Assembly (NCBI GenBank): GCA_041633555.1
Contig: JBFKFZ010000114.1
Location: 1 to 6,520 of the forward strand
Direction: 5' to 3'
DNA: 6,520 nucleotides
DNA from: JAHEAO01 sp041633555
GTDB lineage: Bacteria; Pseudomonadota; Alphaproteobacteria; Rhodobacterales; Rhodobacteraceae
Program-made: the position numbers and the translations under genes
Shown here: one piece after another, positions 1 to 6,203 of the stretch
Numbering within the stretch: position 1 is the stretch's first letter
Layout of the letters: each line of letters opens with the position of its first letter
Notes under the pieces: model-generated
What the model was told of the DNA's origin: nothing
The model's input: only the letters and a program-made list of their open reading frames with translations
The model's database searches: none

Positions 1-426
1 CGCCTGCGCACGCTCGACGAGGCGCTCGACATCGTGCGCGCGGCCGACCAGCCCAATGGCGGCATCCTGGTTGATACGCTGTACCTGCATCTGAGCCGCG
101 TCGATATTGGCGAACTGTTGCATGTGCCTCCAGAGTGGCTGCACTTCCTGCACATTTCCGATTGCCTGCCGGGTATCGCAGATACGCGCGAAGGCATGAT
201 CCAGCTGGCCCGTGATGCGCGGCTCTATCCCGGAGAGGGCTGGATCGACTTTGCAGGCATCATCGAACGCTGCCCGCCGATGAACTACTCCATCGAACTG
301 CCAAACCAAGCCCGCGTGGCCGAACTTGGGTTCGAAGAACATGCTCGCCGCTGCCTGAAACACGCCAAGGCAACCTTTGGCGAAGCCCGATCCAAACGCC
401 GCGAAGCCCAGCAACTCGCAGCCTGA
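1..426 (+). CDS. Sugar phosphate isomerase/epimerase (xylose isomerase-like TIM barrel), C-terminal part
   Basis: The reading frame is open from base 1, so the gene begins before the window; only about the last 141 residues are present and the stop is at 424-426. What is seen: an Asp-containing strand (VDTLYLHLSR, bases 70-99), then HISD (151-162), then an arginine/glycine stretch (LYPGEGWIDF) and a late SIELPN (289-306). This order of Asp, His and Glu near the ends of successive strands is the divalent-metal site of the AP endonuclease-2/xylose-isomerase-like family, which includes inosose dehydratase, hydroxypyruvate isomerase, various epimerases and some decarboxylases. The LYPGEG...IDF element is typical of its sugar isomerase/epimerase members. 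The exact substrate cannot be read from the fragment. Only 25 bases separate it from the acylating aldehyde dehydrogenase downstream, so the two are probably co-transcribed and it likely acts early in the same pathway. The family call is fairly firm; the reaction is unknown. Confidence 0.8.
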   Translation, partial: RLRTLDEALDIVRAADQPNGGILVDTLYLHLSRVDIGELLHVPPEWLHFLHISDCLPGIADTREGMIQLARDARLYPGEGWIDFAGIIERCPPMNYSIELPNQARVAELGFEEHARRCLKHAKATFGEARSKRREAQQLAA

Positions 427-437
427 ACGAAATGAAC

Positions 438-444
438 GAAGGGG
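438..444 (+). promoter_or_regulatory. Ribosome binding site that sets the aldehyde dehydrogenase start
   Basis: GAAGGGG ends seven bases before the ATG at 452. It supports that ATG over the in-frame upstream ATG at 377, which would overlap the preceding isomerase gene by 50 bases and add a 25-residue low-complexity leader. Confidence 0.6.
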
Positions 445-451
445 ATGCCAA

Positions 452-1861
452 ATGGCAAGAGAACTGACCGAAGAGGAACGCCAACTGGCCGCTGAAATGC
501 TGAGCCGCGCCCGCGCTGCCATGGCCGAGATCGAGGACTGGAGCCAAGAAGACCTGAACCGTCTAAGCCAGGCGATTGCCTGGTACGCGGGCAACGAGAA
601 GTCCTTTACACGGCTGGCGCAGAAGGGTGTCGACGAAAGCGGCATCGGCGACCGTGACGGCCGCCCCGGCAAGCGTTTCAAGATCCACATGGTCCTGCGC
701 GACGTGTTGCGCACGCCCTCGACGGGGATCGTCGAGGTGGACGAGGCGCGCGGGCTGGTCAAATACGCCAAGCCCGCCGGCGTGATCGCCTCGCTCATCC
801 CGATGACTAACCCGGCAATGACACCGCCCGTAACCGGTGTTTCTGCAGCCAATGCGCGCAATGCCGTCATCTTCTCACCACACCCTCGGACAGCAAACAC
901 GACATTTGAAATGGTCGAGATCATGCGTGCAGCGTGCCGAGCCGTTGGCGCACCCGAGGATCTTTTCCAGTCGATCCGGCATCCCTCGATCCCGCTCACC
1001 CAGCACCTTATGGAGATTTGCGATCTGACGCTGGCAACCGGCGGTAAGCCGATGGTGAAGGCCGCATACTCTTCGGGCAAACCCGCCTATGGCGTGGGCG
1101 CGGGCAACTCGTCCATCGTTATCGACGAAACGGCCGATATCGAGATCGCGGCCCAGAACACCCGCATTTCCAAGACATCGGATTTCGGCTCGGGTTGTTC
1201 GGCGGATGGCAACATCATCATTCAAAACTCGATCTACGACAAAATGGTCAAGGCGCTGGAGGCCGAAGGCGGTTATCTTTGCAGCGCCGAGGAAAAGGCG
1301 ATGCTCGAGGCAGCGATGTGGGACGAGAAGGGCAACCGGACCTTTCCGACCATTGCATGCCGTCCGCAGCAGACGGCGGATGTGGCAGGGTTTTCGATCC
1401 CCGAGGATCGTAAATTCCTTATGGTGGAAAACCAGGGCCAGATCGGGCCCGAGCACAAGTTCAGCAAGGAAAAGCTGACGACACTGATGGCGCTTTACCA
1501 TTTCGAGACGTTCGAAGACGCGTTGGAAACGGTGCACCAGATCTACGACACCGGCGGCAAGGGCCACTCCTGCGGCATCTACAGCCACAACGACGATCAC
1601 ATCGACCGTCTGGCCCGCCTGGCCCCGGTCAGCCGGATGATGGTGCGTCAACCGCAATCCAAGGCGAATGCCGGTGCGTGGACCAATGGCATGCCGATGA
1701 CCAGTTCGCTTGGTTGCGGCATTTGGGGCGGCAACATCACCAACGAAAATGTCACCATGAAACACATGATGAATTACACTTGGGTCAGCCGCCCGATCCC
1801 CGAAGATCGACCTTCGGAACAAGAGCTATTCGGTGAATTCTACGGACAGGAGGTGGCGTGA
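452..1861 (+). CDS. CoA-acylating aldehyde dehydrogenase (AdhE/SauS/PduP-type), 469 aa
   Basis: Predicted cytoplasmic enzyme interconverting an aldehyde and its acyl-CoA with NAD(P). Many features match the aldehyde dehydrogenase half of AdhE. The IPMTNP segment carries the oxyanion-hole Asn (about N120). SPHPR follows. The ATGGKPMVKAAYSSGKPA region leads into GVGAGN at about 214-219. The catalytic Cys is about C249 in FGSGCSADGN. A late WGGN...ENVTMKH...N block starts near W425 and corresponds to the AdhE WGGNSVSEN region. Length (469 aa) is normal for free-standing acylating dehydrogenases such as SauS (sulfoacetaldehyde), PduP and EutE. There is no alcohol dehydrogenase domain and no encapsulation peptide typical of PduP/EutE. 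The ATG at 452 is chosen for its Shine-Dalgarno site and because homologous sequence begins there. The stop overlaps the next start (TGATG), implying translational coupling with the ThDP enzyme. Databases may label such proteins 'sulfoacetaldehyde dehydrogenase (acylating)', but the actual aldehyde is not evident. Family certain, substrate open. Confidence 0.9.
   Translation: MARELTEEERQLAAEMLSRARAAMAEIEDWSQEDLNRLSQAIAWYAGNEKSFTRLAQKGVDESGIGDRDGRPGKRFKIHMVLRDVLRTPSTGIVEVDEARGLVKYAKPAGVIASLIPMTNPAMTPPVTGVSAANARNAVIFSPHPRTANTTFEMVEIMRAACRAVGAPEDLFQSIRHPSIPLTQHLMEICDLTLATGGKPMVKAAYSSGKPAYGVGAGNSSIVIDETADIEIAAQNTRISKTSDFGSGCSADGNIIIQNSIYDKMVKALEAEGGYLCSAEEKAMLEAAMWDEKGNRTFPTIACRPQQTADVAGFSIPEDRKFLMVENQGQIGPEHKFSKEKLTTLMALYHFETFEDALETVHQIYDTGGKGHSCGIYSHNDDHIDRLARLAPVSRMMVRQPQSKANAGAWTNGMPMTSSLGCGIWGGNITNENVTMKHMMNYTWVSRPIPEDRPSEQELFGEFYGQEVA
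1848..1853 (+). promoter_or_regulatory. Strong ribosome binding site for the ThDP enzyme
   Basis: AGGAGG lies inside the end of the dehydrogenase gene, seven bases before the ATG at 1861. That spacing favours ATG 1861 over the GTG at 1858 and, with the TGATG overlap, indicates coupled translation of the two proteins. Confidence 0.75.
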
Positions 1862-3654
1862 TGGACGGCTCGAAATTGGACGGCAAAACTGTTGCCGAGC
1901 ATATCGTCGATTTCCTTGAACGGCGCGAAGTTACCCATGTCTTTGGATTATGCGGGCACACGAATATCGCAGTTCTGGCTGCTTTGGCCGAAAGCCCCAT
2001 CGATTTCGTCACCGTCCGCCATGAGCAGATCGCCAGCCACGCGGCGGATGCTTATGCGCGGGTGCAGGGTCGCGCCTCGGTGGTGCTGAGCCACCTTTCA
2101 CCCGGGCTGACCAACTGCGCCACCGGTGTCGCCAACGCCGCGCTCGACTGCATTCCGATGGTGGTGATCGCAGGCGACATCCCGACGCATTACTACGGCA
2201 AGCACCCGCATCAGGAGGTCAACCTGCACGCTGATGCGGCGCAGTGGGAAATCTATCGCCCCTTCGTCAAACGCGCTTGGCGGGTGGACCGAGCAGACCT
2301 GATGTCGGAGATCCTCGAGAAAGCGTTTCATCTGGCCGAAAGCGGCCAGCCCGGTCCGGTGCTGGTCAATGTCCCGATGGATATTTTCTCCGAGGTGATC
2401 CCGTCCCACAGCTTCGACCGGGTCGCGCAGAACACGCGCGCCCTGAAGAAGCCGTCCATAGATGACGACACCGCGCGCGAGATCGTCGAAGCGCTCGCCA
2501 AGGCGGAAAGCCCGGTTGCCTATGTGGGGGGCGGCATCCTTCTGGCGAAGGCCAGCGAAGAATTGGGCGCCTTCGTCGAGCATATGGGCCTGCCCATCGC
2601 TCATTCGCTGATGGGCAAGGGCGCGCTGCGCGACGATCACCCGCTGGTCATGGGCATGACGGGGTTCTGGGGCACGTCTCTGGTCAACCAATCCTGCTTG
2701 AACGCCGACTATGTCTTTGCTGTCGGCACGCGCTTCAAGGAGGCCGACTGTTCCAGCTGGTATCCGGGATACACCTTCAACATCGGCAGTGAATCTGACG
2801 TGACGAAAGTCATCCACATCGACATTGAACCGCAGGAGATCGGCCGCAACTACCCGACCAAGATCGGCGCTGTGGCGGATGCGAAGGCGGCGCTCCGCGT
2901 GCTGACACGCGTGGCGAAGGAGATGTATCCGGATGGCTTCGCGCGAGAGGAAAAGAAAGCCGAGATCGCCGCATTCCGTGCCAGCTTCAAGGAAAGCAAC
3001 CGCGAGATGGCGACCAGCGCGGCCTTCCCCATGATGCCGGAACGCATTCTGGCGGACGCCCGCAAGGCGCTGCCTGAGGATGCGATCATCACCACGGACG
3101 TGGGCTGGAACAAGAACGGCGTGGGCCAGCAGTTCGACATCCTGACGCCGGGCTCGATCCTGACGCCCGGCGGCTTTGCTACCATGGGCTTCGGCCCGCC
3201 GGGGGCCATCGGCGCGAAACTGGCCGCACCGGACCGGGTGGTCATCAGCCTGGTGGGCGACGGTGGTTTTGGCCAAAACCCATCGATGCTCGCCACGGCT
3301 GTCGAACTGAACCTCGGCATCGTCTGGCTGGTGATGAACAACAACGCCTTCGGCACCATCGCGGGCCTGCAAAAGGCGCACTACGGTCTGACCTACGGCA
3401 CGACATTCCCCGGTAGCGCCGAGGCACCGACCAACGGCCCCGGCTATGCCGAGATTGCGCGCGCTTATGGGGCTGATGGGTTGCGCGTGACCTCTGCCGA
3501 CGAACTGCTGCCCGCGCTGCAAGCGGCGATTGCAAGCGGCAAGCCGACAGTTCTGGATGTGCCTATGATCAACAACCCAACGCCGACAACAGGGCACTGG
3601 AACATCCTCGACATCTACTCGCCTGACAAGAAAGTCAGTCACGTTTCGACGTGA
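1861..3654 (+). CDS. Thiamine-diphosphate-dependent enzyme, acetolactate synthase-like, 597 aa
   Basis: A three-domain ThDP enzyme that should make or break a C-C bond next to a carbonyl (2-oxo acid decarboxylase, carboligase or lyase). The N-terminal pyrimidine-binding domain (about 10-180) has FGLCGH, the activating Glu at about E55 in VRHEQ, ADAYARVQGR, SPGLTN and GPVLVNVPMD. The central domain spans roughly 200-350. The C-terminal pyrophosphate-binding domain (about 400-570) carries the ThDP/Mg signature: GDG at 466-468 followed about 27 residues later by an NNN run at 493-495. Length fits the acetolactate synthase/benzoylformate decarboxylase superfamily. It is unlikely to be the biosynthetic IlvB: there is no small-subunit gene next to it, and it sits in a catabolic operon coupled to an acylating aldehyde dehydrogenase. 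It also does not resemble Xsc around the active-site Glu (Xsc has an AHET- or AHEQ-type context with a different following GPG region). Specificity is not determinable by eye. Family certain, reaction unknown. Confidence 0.9.
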   Translation: MDGSKLDGKTVAEHIVDFLERREVTHVFGLCGHTNIAVLAALAESPIDFVTVRHEQIASHAADAYARVQGRASVVLSHLSPGLTNCATGVANAALDCIPMVVIAGDIPTHYYGKHPHQEVNLHADAAQWEIYRPFVKRAWRVDRADLMSEILEKAFHLAESGQPGPVLVNVPMDIFSEVIPSHSFDRVAQNTRALKKPSIDDDTAREIVEALAKAESPVAYVGGGILLAKASEELGAFVEHMGLPIAHSLMGKGALRDDHPLVMGMTGFWGTSLVNQSCLNADYVFAVGTRFKEADCSSWYPGYTFNIGSESDVTKVIHIDIEPQEIGRNYPTKIGAVADAKAALRVLTRVAKEMYPDGFAREEKKAEIAAFRASFKESNREMATSAAFPMMPERILADARKALPEDAIITTDVGWNKNGVGQQFDILTPGSILTPGGFATMGFGPPGAIGAKLAAPDRVVISLVGDGGFGQNPSMLATAVELNLGIVWLVMNNNAFGTIAGLQKAHYGLTYGTTFPGSAEAPTNGPGYAEIARAYGADGLRVTSADELLPALQAAIASGKPTVLDVPMINNPTPTTGHWNILDIYSPDKKVSHVST

Positions 3655-3705
3655 CGCCTGGCGCCCGCCAACCACAGGGTCGATAACCCCTATCGGAGAA
3701 AGCCG

Positions 3706-4113
3706 ATGTTCAAGAACGTTCTATTACCTGTGGCGTTGGACCACGATAGTGATATCCCCGGAACAATCCAGTTCGCGCGGAGCCTGCTGGCCGAAGGCGG
3801 TAAGATTACGTTGCTCAGCGTGGTCGAGCAGGTCCCGAGTTATGTCGCCGAATACGTGACGGTGAAGCCAGAGACCAAATTAATCGGCGAAGTGAAGGAC
3901 CGGCTGGCCGCCCTTGGCAAAGATCAGCCAGACCTCGAGGCCGTCGTCGTCCGAGGAAATCCGGGCGTCGCGATTCGCGAGTTTGCCTCGACCTGCAAGG
4001 CAGACTTGATCGTCGTCGGCTCTCATCGCCCGGGGCTGCAAGATTATTTCCTCGGTTCCACAGCCTCGCGGGTCGTTCGTCGTGCGCCGTGTGCGGTGCT
4101 CGTGCTAAGATAA
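3706..4113 (+). CDS. Universal stress protein, single domain, UspF/UspG-type, 135 aa
   Basis: A small cytoplasmic protein of the UspA superfamily with the usual alpha/beta nucleotide-binding fold. The first strand is FKNVLLPVALD, and the C-terminal signature runs from about G105 to S118 (GSHRPGLQDYFLGS), followed by VVRRAPCAVLVLR. The GSHRP...LGS form, with Arg where the ATP-binding Usp proteins such as MJ0577 have the second Gly of G-2x-G-9x-G(S/T), is the version I know from Escherichia coli UspF and UspG. Length is standard for one domain. The ATG at 3706 is preceded by GGAGAAAG. It lies 51 bases after the ThDP gene and 44 before the aldolase gene, so it is embedded in the catabolic operon. 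Usp proteins are known companions of TRAP transporter operons (TeaD with TeaABC), so a transporter might lie outside the window. Its role here is not known and may be regulatory or nucleotide sensing. Confidence 0.9.
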   Translation: MFKNVLLPVALDHDSDIPGTIQFARSLLAEGGKITLLSVVEQVPSYVAEYVTVKPETKLIGEVKDRLAALGKDQPDLEAVVVRGNPGVAIREFASTCKADLIVVGSHRPGLQDYFLGSTASRVVRRAPCAVLVLR

Positions 4114-4142
4114 CACAAGCCTCCGCGACGCAGGGAGGGCGC

Positions 4143-4148
4143 AAAAGG
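4143..4148 (+). promoter_or_regulatory. Ribosome binding site deciding the aldolase GTG start
   Basis: AAAAGG lies nine bases before the GTG at 4158. A purine-rich AGGGAGGG at 4132-4139 is too far upstream (18 bases) to serve this start well. The upstream in-frame ATG at 4089 would overlap the stress-protein gene and has no such site. Confidence 0.5.
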
Positions 4149-4157
4149 TCAGCGCAG

Positions 4158-4931
4158 GTGGATATCATCATAAACAAGTTCAAGGTCGCGCTAAAGGCAG
4201 GCCGACCGCAGATCGGCGTCTGGAACGCCATCGGCGGAAATACCGTCTGTGAAACGCTGGCGAACTGCGGCTATGACTGGATCCTGATCGAGACTGAACA
4301 TTCGCCGGTCGAGGTGACCGAAGTCCTGCCAGCGCTGCAAACCATCATGGGTTATCCGAACGTATCCGCCGTGGTTCGGCCTGCGGTCAACGACGTGGTG
4401 CTGATCAAGCGCCTGCTCGACATGGGTGCGCAGACCCTTCTGCTTCCCTATGTCCAATCGGCAGACGAGGCGCGCGCAGCCGTCGCCGCAATGCGCTATG
4501 CGCCGCGCGGAATTCGTGGCATGGCCGGGATCACGCGCGCCAGCCGGTTCGGCAAGGTCAAGGAATATGCGACCCGCGCCGAAGATGAACTATGCCTGAT
4601 TGTACAAGTCGAGACAGCCACCGCCCTGCAGCAACTTGAAGCGATTGCGAATGTCGAGGGTGTCGATGGCGTGTTCATCGGTCCTGCCGATTTGGCGGCC
4701 AGCATGGGGTATCCGGGGCAAGCCGGCCATCCTGACGTCATCGCTTCAATCGAAGATGCGATCACGCGACTGGTTTCATGGAAAATCCCGGTTGGAATTC
4801 TTTCGCTGGACGAGGATTTCACCCGTCGCTGCATCGCTCTTGGCACCAGCTTTACGGCCATCGGTGTTGATCTGGCGGTGCTGGTGGATGGATTATCAGA
4901 CCTTCGGGAGCGATTTCGCAATGTAAATTGA
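4158..4931 (+). CDS. HpcH/HpaI family class II aldolase, 257 aa
   Basis: A metal-dependent aldolase that cleaves 4-hydroxy-2-oxo acids to pyruvate (or a related 2-oxo acid) and an aldehyde. From the GTG start the sequence follows E. coli HpcH closely. It opens with FKVALKAGRPQIGVW and has the catalytic-base His at about H48 (ETEHSP, HpcH H45) and the substrate-binding Arg at about R74 (VVRP, HpcH R70). The Asp at about D88 (LLDMGAQTLLLP) matches HpcH D84. The metal ligands are about E152 (VQVET) and D178 (GPADL). The RGIRG and ASR(F) blocks are also present. Length matches the family (about 250-265 aa). The GTG is chosen because homology starts a few residues later and a Shine-Dalgarno-like AAAAGG precedes it. 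Relatives include HpcH (4-hydroxy-2-oxoheptanedioate), RhmA/YfaU (2-keto-3-deoxyrhamnonate), GarL (ketodeoxyglucarate) and the KDSG aldolase of the sulfo-Entner-Doudoroff route. The substrate is not resolved. It ends the operon and may supply the aldehyde for the acylating dehydrogenase. Confidence 0.92.
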   Translation: MDIIINKFKVALKAGRPQIGVWNAIGGNTVCETLANCGYDWILIETEHSPVEVTEVLPALQTIMGYPNVSAVVRPAVNDVVLIKRLLDMGAQTLLLPYVQSADEARAAVAAMRYAPRGIRGMAGITRASRFGKVKEYATRAEDELCLIVQVETATALQQLEAIANVEGVDGVFIGPADLAASMGYPGQAGHPDVIASIEDAITRLVSWKIPVGILSLDEDFTRRCIALGTSFTAIGVDLAVLVDGLSDLRERFRNVN

Positions 4932-5242
4932 AAAAAGCGCTGGTTCCCAAGCAGCTGAGCAGAGGAGCGGCTACTTTTGGCACAGGCTCGGAGGCGTCAA
5001 AGATGACGCACGATACGCCGAAGCTTTCGTAGCCGACTTCGAAGCTAGCCGCCGAGACGCTGTGACGTCAGACAGCAGTGGTGGAGATTCTCGGAAGATT
5101 TCAATACACTACTGATCTCCGAACCGGCTTCGCGCTTTTCTATCAAATTGGATGGTATCACCAGCAGTTGATCCGCTGGTCGCAATCATGGCTACCAGCA
5201 AGTCCTCAAGGCGATCAGGATCAGCATCTGTGTGACGCACGC
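4932..5242. other. Non-coding gap between convergent genes
   Basis: About 310 bases without a convincing gene, between the rightward aldolase and the leftward dehydrogenase. Short open frames exist on both strands, but none has a sensible start, ribosome site or recognisable protein. The stretch looks less GC-rich than the flanks, with AT-richer runs near 5095-5160. Short symmetric elements are visible: GCGTCA-AAGA-TGACGC at 4994-5009, TGACGTCA near 5064-5071, and ACCAGC/GCTGGT at 5160-5165 and 5175-5180. No classic GC stem followed by a T run was found for either operon end, so transcription termination here is not explained. It may hold a decayed gene too degraded to name. Confidence 0.5.
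4994..5009. repeat. Short inverted repeat, 6-bp arms with 4-bp loop
   Basis: GCGTCA, AAGA, TGACGC is a perfect 6+6 inverted repeat 63 bases after the aldolase stop. It could form a small hairpin or bind a dimeric protein. It is not followed by a T run, so it is a weak terminator candidate at best. Confidence 0.3.
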
Positions 5243-6085
5243 TCAGTCGCCCTTGAGAAAATCCGCAAAAGCGTCGGCAAAGTCGGGGTGCCAGCGTGAC
5301 AAGGGCGGGCGGTTCTCGATGATGTCACCCATGGCCCAGGCCATGCGTTTTTCGTCCAGCCACCTGGACACATCATTGTCGGGACAGAGGATGTAGAAAT
5401 CGCCCTTGTTCAGGCTTTCCATCATGAAGGCGGCGGTCTGCTCCGGCGTCCAGGCGCTGGCGGGTTTCTCGGTCCGGTCGCGACGGGTGAGGTCCGTGAA
5501 GACGAAGCCCGGTATCAACAAGTGCGCGCTGATCTGCGCTCCGTCCGTATTGCGCAACTCGTGCTCAAGGGCTTCCGTGAAGGTTTTGACGGCGCTTTTG
5601 GCGACATTATAGGCCGGGTCTCCGGGCGGGGTTGTGATACCTTGCTTCGAGCCCGTGTTGATAATCGCGCCGGGACGTCCGCGTTCGATCATTCGGGGAC
5701 CAAAGACCTGGGAGCCGTGGATGATGCCCCAGAGATTGACGTCCAGGATACGCCGCCAGGCGCCCGTTGGGCCAAACATGGTGCTGCCGGGCTGAATGCC
5801 TGCATTGTTCATTAGAACGTCGGTGCCGCCAAACCTGTCCGCGACCTCGCGCTCGAAGGCGGTCACCTCTGCAAAATCCGAAACATCCATCGCACAGGCA
5901 AACAACTCGGGCGCGCCAGCTTCCCGCAGACGGGCGGCTGCGGGTTCCAGAAGGTCAGCACGTTTGTCCGCAATGGCAACGCGCATCCCGAGTCGGGCAA
6001 ACTCACGAGCGGCGGCAAGACCAATTCCGGCGGCACCTCCGGTGACGACAGCGACAGAGTCAGAAGTAAGAGCGGGGTGGGACAT
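5243..6085 (-). CDS. Short-chain dehydrogenase/reductase (SDR), 280 aa
   Basis: A classical SDR, a soluble NAD(P)-dependent oxidoreductase of hydroxyl/carbonyl groups. Visible motifs: the glycine-rich cofactor loop TGGAAGIG (15-22); an Asp ending the second strand (about D40 in AIADKR), which usually indicates NAD(H) preference; CAMDVSD (about 64-70) contacting adenine; NNAG (93-96); the structural Asn about N117; and the catalytic Ser146, Tyr159 and Lys163 (NTGSKQG...YNVAK). The length is slightly long for a classical SDR because of a C-terminal tail of about 60 residues containing DFYILCPDNDVSRWLDEKR. The ATG at 6083-6085 is the natural start, but its ribosome site (AGAAAG) is weak. The gene is transcribed toward the operon and away from the aldo/keto reductase remnant, so it has its own promoter or once shared one with that gene. 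The substrate cannot be inferred. Many proteins of this kind are simply named SDR family oxidoreductase. Confidence 0.93.
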   Translation of the reverse strand: MSHPALTSDSVAVVTGGAAGIGLAAAREFARLGMRVAIADKRADLLEPAAARLREAGAPELFACAMDVSDFAEVTAFEREVADRFGGTDVLMNNAGIQPGSTMFGPTGAWRRILDVNLWGIIHGSQVFGPRMIERGRPGAIINTGSKQGITTPPGDPAYNVAKSAVKTFTEALEHELRNTDGAQISAHLLIPGFVFTDLTRRDRTEKPASAWTPEQTAAFMMESLNKGDFYILCPDNDVSRWLDEKRMAWAMGDIIENRPPLSRWHPDFADAFADFLKGD

Positions 6086-6134
6086 GCGGCGCTTTCTATA
6101 GTGACCGATCGGGGCCTATGACCGCCCCTGCTCG

Positions 6135-6149
6135 CAACAACAACAACAA
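6135..6149. repeat. (CAA)5 trinucleotide tract
   Basis: Five uninterrupted CAA units in the SDR upstream region (GTT-type on the SDR strand). It is a simple repeat about 50-65 bases upstream of the SDR start. Copy number could vary between strains by slippage and alter promoter spacing, but no such effect can be seen from one sequence. Confidence 0.7.
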
Positions 6150-6184
6150 CCTAAATCCGCCTGATCAAGAATTCCAACACTACG

Positions 6185-6200
6185 GCACCGCATGCGGTGC
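6185..6200. promoter_or_regulatory. Perfect 16-bp palindrome, possible operator
   Basis: GCACCGCATGCGGTGC reads identically on both strands with no spacer. It lies about 100-115 bases upstream of the SDR start, in non-coding DNA. Such a perfect dyad is the usual form of a binding site for a dimeric repressor or activator (for example TetR- or GntR-type). No regulator gene is in the window, so the binding protein is unknown and the operator role is inference. Confidence 0.4.
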
Positions 6201-6203
6201 GAA

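Larger units (their letters stand above)
6086..6203. other. Upstream region of the SDR gene
   Basis: Roughly 120 bases between the SDR start and the aldo/keto reductase remnant. It contains a (CAA)5 tract and a 16-bp palindrome and no gene. On the minus strand no clear -35/-10 pair could be fixed; a TATAGA lies only about 8-13 bases before the SDR ATG, too close for a normal leader. The rest is unassigned. Confidence 0.4.

Noticed and set aside
377..451. A 25-residue N-terminal extension of the aldehyde dehydrogenase
   Set aside because: It would overlap the isomerase gene, has an Asn/Pro/Arg-rich sequence unlike the family, and the ATG at 452 has a good ribosome site.
875..1822. Long open frame antisense to the aldehyde dehydrogenase
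   Set aside because: It has no family signature and lies opposite a clear enzyme with catalytic motifs.
1858..1860. GTG as the start of the ThDP enzyme
   Set aside because: The ATG immediately after it has the better distance (7 bases) to AGGAGG.
1861..3654. Naming the ThDP enzyme Xsc (sulfoacetaldehyde acetyltransferase) or IlvB
   Set aside because: The active-site context does not match Xsc, no pta is nearby, and no regulatory small subunit gene accompanies it as for biosynthetic acetolactate synthase.
2098..3675. Long open frame (525 codons) antisense to the ThDP enzyme
   Set aside because: It is Arg/His-rich with no recognisable domain and mirrors a confident gene; it is a by-product of GC-rich codon use.
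4089..4157. An upstream ATG for the aldolase
   Set aside because: It lies inside the stress-protein gene and the extra residues (Arg/Lys/Gln-rich) do not match the family; GTG 4158 fits homology and spacing.
4994..5009. Rho-independent terminator for the operon
   Set aside because: The stem has only six pairs and no T run follows it.
5078..5299. Rightward 73-codon open frame in the gap, running into the SDR gene
   Set aside because: There is no ribosome site or recognisable protein, and its end overlaps the SDR gene on the opposite strand.
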